DNA from: Mytilus edulis
Lineage: Eukaryota > Mollusca > Bivalvia > Mytilida > Mytilidae
Reading direction: 5' to 3'
DNA: 64,000 bases
NCBI RefSeq assembly: GCF_963676685.1
Contig: NC_092349.1
Coordinates: 78,070,604 to 78,134,603 of the forward strand
Part shown: piece by piece, positions 47,901 to 58,309 of the stretch
How positions within the stretch are numbered: position 1 is the first letter of the stretch
Layout: the number at the start of each line of letters is the position of its first letter
Notes under the pieces: generated by a model
What the model saw: the letters and a program-made list of their open reading frames with translations, nothing else
Databases searched by the model: none
What the model was told of the DNA's origin: nothing
Program-made: the position numbers and the translations under genes

Positions 47901-49658
47901 AAAATATATACGTTTGGTAACATGCATTTATTTGCAGTTTACGAAAACAAGCAATGATCACTTTCATAGTTACATTATTTATCAATTCTTTTACAACACG
48001 AGACACGAATCCTAAAAATCGTCAAAATCCAACTTGACATTAATTATCCAGTATTTTCCAATTTTGAATTTTCGGAAAACAATCCTTGAACGATCTCGTT
48101 CGATTGACTAGAACAAGCGTACGCTGCCCGATACCGACTTCGCGAACCTTTACTATTAAGAATTGATAACTATATATTCGGTTAGAACATTCATTGAACA
48201 CTTGAGTTTTATTAGGGGGATTCTAGTTTTTGACGGGAATCGTTATCGAACGGTGCATAACTATTTTTCTCAAATTTGGTCAATTGAGGCACGGCATTCA
48301 AACCAGAAAGTTAACGTAAACCCTGTGTAATTTTTTTGAAATATACAATAGACAATATATAATATTTCATAAACACATTTACATTGAATTGCCGTGGCAT
48401 TAAATCTTGATCAATTGAAACAATTAACTAACACTTATTTAATTTGATCGACAGAAGTATTCAAACTCAAAAATGTGTGTATAAACATTTAAAAGTTGTT
48501 TTATCAATAGAATGGTAACATTCATTCAGAATAGTATATTCGGAGAAAGAAAAAGAGACAATTCATTCATTTTGAATAACACATTTGTTTTCATAATGTA
48601 TCAAGTCTTGCATTTTAGTAAAGTTCTAAGACAATTAGTCAACTAGTTACAAAAATATATGTTAACGTTATACAATGTCGCGTTATTAGTGCCTATTTAA
48701 AAAAAATTACAATTTAAATCTTATGTGATATATTATTGCTTGATTTTAAGAAGTTAAATGTAACAGAAGATTAATAAATTCATTTAAATTTCTTGTAGGA
48801 ATAGAAAATGAAGTACGAATAGTGATGATTGGGAAGACCGGAAGTGGTAAAAGTGCAACTGGTAATAGCATTCTCCAGAAAGAAGCTTTTGTTTCATTAT
48901 CAAGTAGTTCGTCGTGTACAAAAAACTGCAGACGCGGCGAAAACATTTACGATACAGGGAGCAAAAAATACAATCTTGTTGTTGTCGATACTCCAGGATT
49001 ATATGACACTAAGATGTCAAACGAAGAGATATCTAAGGAAATTGTCAAGTGCGTCGGAGTTAGCTCCCCAGGTCCACATGTTATCATATTTGTTGTGTCT
49101 CTTGCAGGTCGCTTTACTGAAGAAGAAGACGCAACTGCAATGCATTTCGTCAAACTGTTTGGAGAAAAACTAATGGATTATATGATTATTATTTTCAGCT
49201 ACGGAGATAACATTCAAAAGGAAGATTCTATTGAAAAAAGAATAGCAAATGCACCGGATCCCCTCAAACACCTCGTAAAAAAATGTGGAAACAGGTGCGT
49301 GGTTTTCAATAATAAACTCGGATCAAAAGATAAAAAGAAGAAACAATTAAAAGTATTGATAGATGTTGTTGAAAAAATGATCGAAAACAATGGTAGGTCG
49401 TTTTATACTGACGAAATGTTCCAGGAGGCTGAGGAAGAACTGCAAAAGGGAATGGAAACTTTGAAGTTAGAAAATGAAACACTTCTGGCAGTTGATCTCC
49501 GTAAATCTGTGCGAAATCAAGTGGAAGAGGAAGGTAGTATGTTATCAAACATTGGTCACGGTATATTAACCGCTGGGCAAGGAATGGCAGCAGCAGCGAT
49601 AGAGGCCACAGGAGTTCCTCGCCTTGTGAATGGTATTGCCAGCTGGTTTGGGCAATAG
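44893..49658 (+). CDS. GIMAP/AIG1-type GTPase, copy 2 (intact)
   Basis: The CDS joins 44893..44923 to 48799..49658 (phase 1, 3,875-bp intron) and gives 296 residues, a usual GIMAP length. Motifs in order are: MGNTSS at the N-terminus; P-loop GKTGSGKS at 22-29; switch I region; DTPG at 74-77; the conserved GIMAP box GRFTEEEDATAMHFVKLFG at about 114-132; SYGD at 144-147 where most GTPases have T/NKxD; and CVVFNN for G5. The last 100 residues are charged and probably helical or coiled-coil (EEELQKGMETLKLENE). They end in an Ala/Gly-rich amphipathic stretch and SWFGQ, with no C-terminal transmembrane helix. Membrane attachment through an N-myristoyl group on Gly2 is inferred. Copy 1 lies about 10.9 kb upstream in the same orientation, so the pair is a tandem duplication. 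Confidence 0.92.
44976..45039. repeat. Perfect 23-bp inverted repeat in the GIMAP copy 2 intron
   Basis: The arm at 44976..44998 and the arm at 45017..45039 are exact reverse complements (core ATTCTTTCTATTCTTATGT) around an 18-bp loop. The hairpin starts only about 50 bp after the exon 1 donor. Confidence 0.85.
45290..45412 (-). mobile_element. RT-element coding fragment in the GIMAP copy 2 intron
   Basis: AACCAATTCGTGATGGTGTC then CATAAATTTTACGGAAGG is the reverse complement of the KFYGRHHEL coding region of the element at 24200. Confidence 0.6.
46140..46445 (+). mobile_element. RT-element 3' fragment, plus strand, in the GIMAP copy 2 intron
   Basis: GGACGCCATCACGAGTTGGT through GGTATCTTTCGTCCCTCTTT. 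It matches the element's C-terminal coding end plus tail and is inverted relative to the copy at 47293..47662 in the same intron. Confidence 0.75.
47293..47662 (-). mobile_element. RT-element 3' fragment, minus strand, in the GIMAP copy 2 intron
   Basis: AGAGGGACGAAAGATACCAG through GCAGATCCTGCTCCACATGT to GGTCAACCAACTCGTAATG. With 46140..46445 it forms a long inverted pair that could base-pair in the pre-mRNA. Confidence 0.75.
48799..49658 (+). CDS. Exon 2 of GIMAP copy 2 (complete G domain)
   Basis: The exon follows acceptor AAATTTCTTGTAG and is open to TAG at 49656..49658. It contains the whole AIG1 domain in a single exon, as is common for GIMAP genes. In-frame codons upstream of any internal ATG (IENEVRIV) are conserved in copy 1, which shows that the protein starts in an earlier exon. 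Confidence 0.93.
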
Positions 49659-49853
49659 TATTGGACAAACTTTTTAAAAATTATTATGTTTAAAGGGTAT
49701 CTTATATAAATCACTCGTGTATAGTGACGTAAGTCCATTATAGTGCACTTTATGTGTTTTCTTGGAAATCATTCGTGAAAACTTTCTCACTAAGTCTGTC
49801 TGTTTTTGTCTGTAGTGTTATCAAACATGCTATGTAAATAGTGCTTATTAGAA

Positions 49854-49859
49854 AATAAA
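49854..49859 (+). other. Polyadenylation signal of GIMAP copy 2
   Basis: AATAAA about 195 bp after the stop codon, within an A-rich stretch. Confidence 0.6.
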
Positions 49860-50479
49860 ACATAATAACGTATTTCAGGATTTTTCTTTAACCCATTATG
49901 GTATGGTAGCAAAGTATTCTTTTCCAATCCACATCAGTTACGATTGCTGGCATATAAAAGACAATAAAGTTAACGGCTGACAATCTTTTGCACCTGTAAT
50001 GTGAACAGTCACTCGGTTTAAAAATTCTAAGATTGATAACCATACGAACTGTGAAATTGAGATGTTTTAGAAACTCTATACACAAATCAGAAGATTTATC
50101 TTAGATTATCTTAGAGAATTTTTACGAATGCACAAAATTCACAATTTTCAAATTTTTAAATATGAATTCCTGATCAGATCTATATGTTAAGGACCCCCAG
50201 TGGCAATAAGCTGTACCGCTTTAATTGGTGGGATATAATTGATAATGTATTAATATCTCCATAATTTTATGCGTTCTTATTTATTATTGATATTCTGGTA
50301 TTTTTGTCATATTTTCAGGTACCGCGAATGCAGTTGATAATTTAACTTAAAAAATTCTATATTTTAATCAAAAAGTTAAAACACACTGAAAGCGCTCAAA
50401 CACATATAAATCAAACGCTATGATAACTGTTGTAAAATTGTCACATGAATAAAATAGGATGATGGTTGAGAAGTCACAA

Positions 50480-50605
50480 AACTATGCGGTATCGGCTTTG
50501 CTCATTGTCGAAGGCCGTCCGGTGACCTATAGTTGTTCTGTGTCGTTTTGGTCTCTTGTACAGATTTGTCTCATTGACAATCATACCACATCTTTTGTGT
50601 TTTTT
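50480..50605 (+). repeat. SINE-like 3' end repeat
   Basis: GAAGGCCGTCCGGTGACCTA then GTCTCATTGACAATCATACC, ending near ACATCTTTTGTG. The TTGTCTCATTG...CATACCACATC ending recurs (for example at about 20880, 7930 and 10850), as expected of a dispersed short element. Confidence 0.5.
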
Positions 50606-50789
50606 ATATTTACCCCCATTGCATTTTTTGAGAATGTTAATTTTAGACCCTTGATTTCGACAAGTGAAAAGTTTTAGACAAGTATCTAGTTACCTCATAT
50701 GTTTACAAGACATTTATCTATGATCTTAATCACTTAAATATGACCATTGCTGTAACTAGGAAGCTGAACATACCAACACAATGTCATGG

Positions 50790-51320
50790 GACAAACGAGG
50801 TAACAAAGTTGTCACTAAAGGAAACAGAGCACACTGAGCTTCATACGAATAAATGTTGGATCCTGTCCAGAGTAAGTCAAGAAACAAGCAAAAAACCCTT
50901 TTATCTTGTCCATGTTCGACCTCACCTTGAAAACGCTTGCAGTGCATGGAACCCTTACTTAAAAAATCATCCATAACCCCAGATTGAGATGGTCCAGGGC
51001 TGTGCTTCACGCTTTATCAAAAGCAATAACTCAAGAGAGCCTGGAACATTTACAACACTTTAAAAAGAATTAAACCTGACACAACAAGAAAGCAGAAGAC
51101 AAATAGCATGTATAAAGCTCTTTTATAAAGCTTTGCACACATTTTAAAATCAAGAAGTACTTCAAGTCTCCATCAATCGAAAACTAAACAAATACGTACA
51201 AATCAGGCCAAATGATATCTACAAGTTCAGAGACTAGAATAAACTAACCGACGAACTACTAGAGATTGAGAGTTGAGGAATTCAAGACCAAACTCACCAA
51301 GCTTCTCTGTAGTGACTAAC
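50790..51320 (+). mobile_element. LINE (non-LTR retrotransposon) RT C-terminal relic
   Basis: The translation reads VHVRPHLENACSAWNPYLKN, then PQIEMVQGCASRFI, KELNLTQQESRRQIACIKLF and NKLTDELLEIES, the usual order at the end of Jockey/CR1-type RTs (LVRPxLEYxxxVWxPY, VQxRAxRF, LxxRR). Several in-frame stops show that it is inactive. Confidence 0.75.
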
Positions 51321-51583
51321 CAACAAGAACAAACTATAGATGTTATATGTTACCATAACATGTACATAAATTTTTAGCACAATTTGGAACTATTGTCTAT
51401 TAAATGTGGTATACATTTTTTTTTGTTATATTGGTAGACGTCAATCTAAAATTTATAATTTAGCGACGGGTCAAAGAACCTTTTTAGAGTGACGATATAG
51501 CTTTGCAGCTAAGTCGTATATGTAGATGCGAATGTAACTGCAAAATTTATATTGCAAAATCATTCATTTTTCACATTTTTATG

Positions 51584-51782
51584 AAAGAGGGACGATAGAT
51601 ACCAAAGGGACAGTCAAACTCATAAATCTAAAACAAACTGACAACGCCATGGCTAAACATGAAAAAGACGAAAAAATAACAGCACACATGACACAACATA
51701 GAAAACTAAAGAATAAACAACACGAACCCCACCAAAAAACTAGGGGTGATCTCAGGTGCTCCGGAAGGGTAAGCAGATCCTA
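51584..51782 (-). mobile_element. RT-element tail fragment
   Basis: GAGGGACGATAGATACCAAA through GGAAGGGTAAGCAGATCCTA, a further minus-strand copy of the 24400-24620 tail. Confidence 0.7.
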
Positions 51783-51799
51783 TGACGTACGAAAACATA

Positions 51800-53900
51800 T
51801 GATCGGACGATCATTATATGAATATATACCGTCTAGAATACAATCTGTCGATACTTATCAGTTGGAATTGCACAAAATAATGATTTTATATTCCGTCTTC
51901 ACTTTAAACCATTGGAATTGCCCTGACAAATATTTTAATCTTCGATAAATGAATTGTATACAAGTTGTTATTAGTATTGAGTACGACTACTCTCGGATAC
52001 AGGCTCTTTTTTATTTAAAAGAAGACATTATTGTTTTATAAACTGAATGTGACTTTTCCCTTTGTAATACTGGTTACTTCAAGCATTCCTGTCAAGTTTG
52101 GTCATAATCAGTTCCATAGTTAAAGAAAAATCTAGTATAATGAAAGACAACATCTACAGCTGTTCGACCAAAACACTTCTTCGACAAATCCAAACTAAGC
52201 CGATTCAAGATAGACTATAGTGTGGACAAATAAATGATCAAATATTTACCTCATCTGCTTACAAACAATTAAATAGGATTCACAAGATGATTTTAGGAAG
52301 ATAAATACCACTTGTGGACTTCTTAGTCCTCTTTATAAGGGTCTTTTGGTCAATTTACACCTCTCATCTCCTCAAAATTTCAACTTTTCAGGCCAATAAA
52401 TAAAAATAATGGGGTACTTTCACTCATTTATCATAGAAATGTTATACAAAATAAGTAATTAAAGTATTCACGCAGAATGAACAATCCATATAAAAGTTTA
52501 CTGTCTCCAAGGAGGTTTCAACTAGTCCTTACGTAAAAAATAAATTTACACCGCGTTCCAGAGAAGGACATAAAAGCTTCTCTTTTAGTGAATAATTTGT
52601 TGTTACAGCATTCAAAATAATTTCATTTACTTATAGCTATATATTTATTAAAGTGTTTCCTAGGAAAATTTTCTATCATAGCAGAATATACATATTTAAA
52701 AAAAGGAGAAAAAGCTCCCCAAAACACTTAGTATGGCTTGTTCTGTCAACTGAATATTCATGGTACAGTCCTATTTCAAGGATATTTTCTCATAAAATTT
52801 GTTGTGGAGACTCAATCCACTCAGAATTTTGGTTTTTTTGTTGTAATATTTCACTTAAATAGCAAGACATTTTCACACATGAAAGTATTTACAAGTTCAA
52901 AGATGCGTGTACAGCTTCCCATATTAGGTGTTTCAAATAAAGAAATACTTGGCATAAGTAAAGTTTTATCCTGTCAAGTACTATAGAAAAAAAAATTCAT
53001 ATAACATTTCATTGCATACAAGAAAAGAACCATCACTGGAAGTTAACCAATAAAATTTCCCCCCTTAACTAACCTGTGTACAGGGTTTAGGAACCATGTA
53101 ACTTCAAGTTAACAAATATTCTATAGAAACCCTAAATAAAAAACAATAGTGATTTGAAATACCCAACACATATGTTTATGAAACAGAAATGTTTAACTGT
53201 AATAAAATGTAGGATTAATTACCTACAACTGTCAAATTCAAGGGAATAATTTTTTTCGACCTATACAACCGGATGTGACGTACAATGAATTGGTGGTATT
53301 ACACCTTAAGTCTGTAATTATTTTTCTGTGTGTGTGTTTGATATCTATCTGATAGTTTTTCGTTTATTTTAATCATAAATCAGGCTGTTTCTCTTCTCAT
53401 TTGATGTTTTTTTTTTTCTCTTTTTTTCGGGTATTTTATAGCTTGATTTGGGTATGGGGTGTCCTTACGCTTCAAGCCACACGGTGATCTATACTCAGTA
53501 ACCTTAAAGCTTTATGTCATTTAGATTTGGGTGGAAATTTTTCTCACTTACAATAATACTAAGAACATTCAATACCAATTTAAACTAATTAATAAGGGTT
53601 TATACAAAACGTAGTTAGGGAGCTATCATTTGAATTTTAAAGGATTCAAGGATTAAGAATGTTGTACTTTATTTTATGTAAGTTGTAATCTCTGTCCTGC
53701 CTTTTTATCTGTCACTTTATTTGGTCTTGTCCTTTTATTATTTTATCTTTATTGTAATAAATACATTGTTATCGTGCCTTTATTTTTATGAAAGGTTGTA
53801 AGAAGATACAGGTAACAATACAATTTTGCGAACTTCACTGAGCAAATAACAAAAACATTGTAATTGGCAGAAACATTTTATTGAAAACATCGAAAAAATT
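51800..53900. other. AT-rich stretch, no gene recognised
   Basis: Between the retroelement tail and the 3' end of the GT25 gene. Only chance ORFs and T-rich tracts are seen. Confidence 0.55.
53877..53882 (-). other. Polyadenylation signal of the GT25 gene
   Basis: AATAAA on the minus strand, 43 bp past the TGA stop at 53925. Confidence 0.6.
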
Positions 53901-53924
53901 GCAATGTGATACACAAATTAAGTA

Positions 53925-54075
53925 TCAAGTTTCCAAGGTAGAAGCAATTTTGCGAGAGTCTTCAGTATCCGATATGTATTTGGTCTCCCCGAACCACCAT
54001 GACGGATAAATTAACAAAGGATTGGTGGCAACAGCTTTCAAATCATTTGGGTAAAATAGTTTCTTCCATTCTTCC
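53925..54075 (-). CDS. GT25 terminal exon
   Basis: Acceptor CCTTTTTTTCAG, then one base completing a Met codon, 49 codons and TGA. It encodes EEWKKLFYPNDLKAVATNPL, then LIYPSWWFGETKYISDTEDS, and ends STLET. There is no KDEL-like ending. AATAAA follows 43 bp later. Confidence 0.9.
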
Positions 54076-57000
54076 CTGAAAAAAAGGATTTTGTTCTATA
54101 AATTAATAATAAATTCAATAAGTTTTAGACTTCGATGCACGATATGTTTTTAATTATATAGTTGTTATTGGCTTTTAACTAGCTGATAGTAACTACAAGT
54201 ACTCTCATGTCTGTATTTGGTCTTCCTTTTGTGAGATGCATAATTAAGTACTCGTTCACGTCCACTCTATGTTTTTGTTAGATGTATTTCGATTTGTATC
54301 CATCTTATGAGTAAAGACTTTTTAAACTGATTTTTAAAGTTTGTTCATATTCTGTTTAAAGAGGGTTGGTGTCTTCAACCCCGCAATACTTTGTTTATTC
54401 CTGTTCCAAGTCAGGTACCTGTAATTCATTGGATGTTGTTTGTGTTTGTGTAATATGTTTGTTTTTCGTTCACGATTTTGTAAATCGTTTTTGATAAGAA
54501 TATAATTACAAGTAATATAGACGTACATATGTTTTGAAGCTCAAATTGACAACTGGGAATGTTTCAAAGATACAACAACACAACCAAAGAGCAGAAACAC
54601 CACCAATGGGTCTTCAACACAGCAAGAAAATCCCGCACCCGAAGGCGGGATTTAGCTGACTTCTAAATAAAATGTATACTAGTTGATTAGTTGTTTATTT
54701 TAAGAAAAATAAGAGCTTATTCGTATAACAATAAACTCATCATAGATTCTTTTTTTACGCAGACGCGCGTGTCGTGTACAGAAGATTTAGTCTCATCAGT
54801 AACGCTCGCATAAAGGAGTTTAAAAAGTCAAAATAGAACGAAGTTAAAGAGACCATTGATGACCCAAACAATTTTATCAAGTTTTGCCCAAAGAAGCTAA
54901 GTTTATCTATTACTATGGTAGAAAATGCAAAGTTGAGTAAACAGTTAATTTAATGACTATGTCCATTTCAATCATTTTTGTCAATACTTGTTATTATTAA
55001 ATTTCTTACATTGGATGTCTGTTGTACATAATTGGTATCAACTCGTCGGTTGGAACTAGTTTCTGTAATGGTTTCTGCTTCAGTATCTTTTTCGCACCTT
55101 TTCTTGTGATTGCATACGCTAACGCCCAATAGGAAAAATCTGGCCACATCGCAAAATGCGTTCCATCCACATATTTATCAGCAGTTGCATTCATGGGCTT
55201 GCGTCCCAAAAATCTACAACAAATCAATTATTTAGTATACAGAAAAAAAAATCGACCATCCTAACACATTTTAGCAATTTGGTTGTAAGTAATAGAGAAG
55301 GTCGAATTAAATGACGCAAATTATCTTCGTTTATGTAAGTTATAGTTACGTTGATTACTAAGACTGAACTAAAGAGTAAGCTATTAATATTCAATTTATG
55401 AAGTCTCTAGTCGAGTCAAAGGATCAGAGTTGTCTTGCTTAATTGAACGACAAATTGTTGAAATTCGATAGCATGTTTTTATGTGTTGAGAAATTTTAAC
55501 TTATGACCAGTGCATGATTGGATTACATCTTTCTCATTGGTCAATGATCTTGCGAGGTCAGCACGATTTCACATGTAAGTGTCGTGTGGTCACTTCCTTT
55601 TATCATCAGCATTTGATGTGTTAACTTGTAATTCTTATCAAAATATTTGTGAAAAATTCCCATCCTCATACCTCCATTAATGTTATCTGTAAAGTAGATA
55701 TGTATATAAGTTTATTTGGGTTGTGTGTGCAGCTTTTTCTCCCCACCTTTGCTATTTTTTGTTATCTATTCAATTGATATGATATTAGTTAATGTTATTT
55801 CGTATTAATAATGTTGTATTATTTCATATTAATAATGTTGTATTATTTCATATTAAACATGAAGTTTTATGTCAAATGTTTGATTTGCAAAATGTACATT
55901 TCTTGAATTTTATGATTTTGAATAAATGTGTATACATATGTTTATGGTATCCAGCTGTCTGTCTTAAATTATTTTCGTTTATCTTGGACCAATAATACTC
56001 ACAAAAGATCCCAATCAGGTACAAACTCTTCTATATCGGCAAACGACCTTGACAATTGTTTGCGAAACATAGGAACGAATTGCGCGTCATCTTCTAGTAT
56101 AAGAACTCTTTGGTAATTTTTAACTACCATCTATGAATAATAAAAAGAAATGTTATGTTAAATAACACTTTTTTACTTTCCAATTTCGAAATCGATTTAT
56201 CGTTATCGAACTGTAGTAATATTTTGAATGCACGCTTTTAACTAGTGTTAAGTTAGATTCAATTTGATCTGTTATGTTCCCTTATTTTAAAATTTAATTT
56301 GAATGCTCAACAACTATTAAAACTTAATTTTGCGGAATAATTCATCAAATTTAAGCTAAGAATTATATACACCAAATTTGCATATAAATAAAGGAAATAG
56401 AACTAAACCACTTTTAAATAGCTATACATGTATTTCAATTAACCAATAACTAATCTCGGTAATGAAGTAAAACCGAGCGAGAACCATCAACTATTAGTGG
56501 TAATAGGGACAACAGAAACTCTGAACTACAACAAAATCGAACGCCAAAATACATAGCATCGTACTCATGGTAAACAAAAAAATACTTGTAAGAGAGGTAA
56601 CTTTGAATTCAGGTTCAAAATGTATAGATCGATGCAACTACACAGAGACAAAATAATTGTGTTATGTTAAAGGCATGTTTCTACATAACACACGTGACCT
56701 TTATTGATGACTTCCAATAAACATTTTATTGGGGTATTTTGGTAATATTAAGCTTTCTATGATAATATATTGTTATATTTCGACCCTAACAGTTAAATAA
56801 AATACTTTTTTTTCAAAATAGGAGCACAAAAATCAGCACTTTTTAAGTGTCAACAACTGTTAAAGAAAGCCAAACGTACGCGATCTTTCAGACAAAATTT
56901 TCAATTCAATATATCTAAGGCCAAATATTCATTCCAAGCAGAAGCACAATATCTATTAATAACATTAACGGTACCAATTTTCCTGCACCAGATGCACATT

Positions 57001-58303
57001 TCGACAATACATGTCTCTTCAGTGATGCTCGTGGCCAAAATATTTGAAATCTAAAGTTTATATAAAAAATGAAGAGCTATAATCCAAAAGGTCCAAAAAG
57101 TATAGCCAAATCCGTGAAAAGAATCAGAGCTTTGCATGAGGGTGAAAATTAACTTACATCTTCCAATATATAATAATGAGTAAGTGCACATCCAATTTCA
57201 CCATAGGTCATATTCCTACAATGAAATATATAAAACACGAATGAAAAGTTAAGGCATGCAAGGCTTTCTAAAACACAACAACTGTAGGTAGTGTGTGTCG
57301 AGTATCAAGCGTTTTTTTCCGAAGGTGAGAAACTATGGAAAAGATCAGATACGTCATACCCGTGTCATTAAAATCGATTGCAGACAAATACATTCCAGAT
57401 TGGTTTGTAAGAAAACAGGTCATCAGACACACACAATCTTCCCAAATATAATTTGATCTACTTTAATATATCACCGCTAGAAAAATGGTTGCCACTTGGA
57501 CATATATAATTATTGCTATTTTGTGCATTTTTCCTTTGATCTTTTTTTGTGATAATTTTTCATATCATGCTACTCGATGAAAAATTATCGCTAGAAACTT
57601 AGGATGCACGTTTCGTTTCTTATGAAATTGACATGAAATTGACAACCTCGTCATAAGTAAAATAGCGATCAACAGATTATTGTTGGTACCTGCTCAAGCG
57701 AGAAAATCAATCTCGTTGAGATGATCAACGACAATCCATTATTCTATAAAATGCTAGTATATATGATGACATACCTTTTAAAGTAATCGTCCAATACCTA
57801 ATTCTCATCACTACATCGAGTGTGATACATTATTTATATTTAGACTTTTAAATTTTAAATTGTTGATAAATATTGTATTGTAAGCGATTTGCTAGTTGGA
57901 TATGTTACTCGTATGACTGTAAGAAAATATGCAGACCAATTTACCTGTTTAATGCTTCATTTCAATTGATCTAAAAAAACGACGAGTTCTTTTTATGTGA
58001 CGTTATCGATCATGGTCGCCGTTTTCCAATGGGTCACAAGAGGTATTTCACAGGAAAGCAAGACCACTTGACATCATAATCAAATTTAAACTATTGAAGA
58101 AATGAGATCAAACAAACTTCACTATCATTCTTTCTAGGATACAACCTTCGTGAAACTTTTTATAATTACCTGTGCCTATTTTCATCAACTATATACTACT
58201 AAAGATTGTATGATAGTGTATACGTTACCTATTTTGATATATATCCGAATAGCCTTGTAATATTTGTACTCCAAGTTTGTCCAGTTTTTCAGTATTCAAA
58301 TTT
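53925..58303 (-). CDS. Glycosyltransferase family 25 protein, five C-terminal exons
   Basis: Exons 58303..58229, 57215..57158, 56130..56003, 55213..55010 and 54075..53925 join in frame to 204 residues plus stop. Diagnostic GT25 features in order are: a loop before YGEIGCALTHY (29-39); the strand and acidic motif VLILEDDAQF (about 53-62), the putative nucleotide-sugar/metal site; WDLLFLGRK (84-92); the SYWALAYAITRKGAKKIL helix region; PTDELIPIMYNRHP; and a C-terminal LLIYPSWW...YISDTEDS segment. The family includes procollagen galactosyltransferases (COLGALT) and bacterial LPS glycosyltransferases. This one appears single-domain rather than the two-domain COLGALT form. The first exon(s), with the usual NLxRRxDR-like N-terminus, were not found. 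Substrate unknown. Confidence 0.92.
55010..55213 (-). CDS. GT25 exon with YWALAYAITRKGA motif
   Basis: The 204-bp exon (acceptor TGATTTGTTGTAG, donor GTAAGA) is phase 2 at both ends. It carries FLGRK, the DGTHFAMWPDFSYWALAYAI core, and PTDELIPIMYNRHP, all typical of GT25 proteins. Confidence 0.93.
56003..56130 (-). CDS. GT25 exon with catalytic EDD motif
   Basis: Acceptor TTATTATTCATAG, donor GTGAGT. It starts in phase 0 with MVVKNYQRVLILEDDAQF and ends WDL plus two bases. The EDD acidic cluster is the family's presumed metal/sugar-nucleotide site. Confidence 0.92.
57158..57215 (-). CDS. GT25 exon with YGEIGCALTHY motif
   Basis: The 58-bp exon has acceptor TTTCATTGTAG and donor GTAAGT. It encodes NMTYGEIGCALTHYYILED, the highly conserved GEIGC..SHY region of GT25 enzymes. 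A short repeat sits just downstream of its donor. Confidence 0.92.
57495..57740. repeat. Partial foldback MITE related to 2156..2657
   Basis: AAAATTATCGCTAGAAACTT, AAAATAGCGATCAACAGATT and TTGAGATGATCAACGACAAT match the reverse complement of the left arm at 2156..2400. It lies in a GT25 intron. Confidence 0.6.
58229..58303 (-). CDS. Most 5' recognised GT25 exon
   Basis: The 75-bp exon (acceptor AATATAATTAATAG, donor GTAACG) is phase 2 at both ends. It encodes NLNTEKLDKLGVQILQGYSD then IYQN, the segment that usually precedes the GEIGC motif. An earlier exon must supply two bases and the N-terminus. Confidence 0.85.
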
Positions 58304-58309
58304 CTATTA

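Noticed and set aside
48829-49173. 114-codon alternative-frame ORF (and the minus ORF 49306..49668)
   Set aside because: Shadows of the GIMAP exon in other frames.
50740-50976. 78-codon ORF as a host gene
   Set aside because: It carries the LINE RT signature VRPHLENACSAWNPY and continues, with stops, into further LINE RT motifs.
57942-57975. Candidate extra GT25 exon (acceptor and donor on the minus strand)
   Set aside because: All three frames contain stops.
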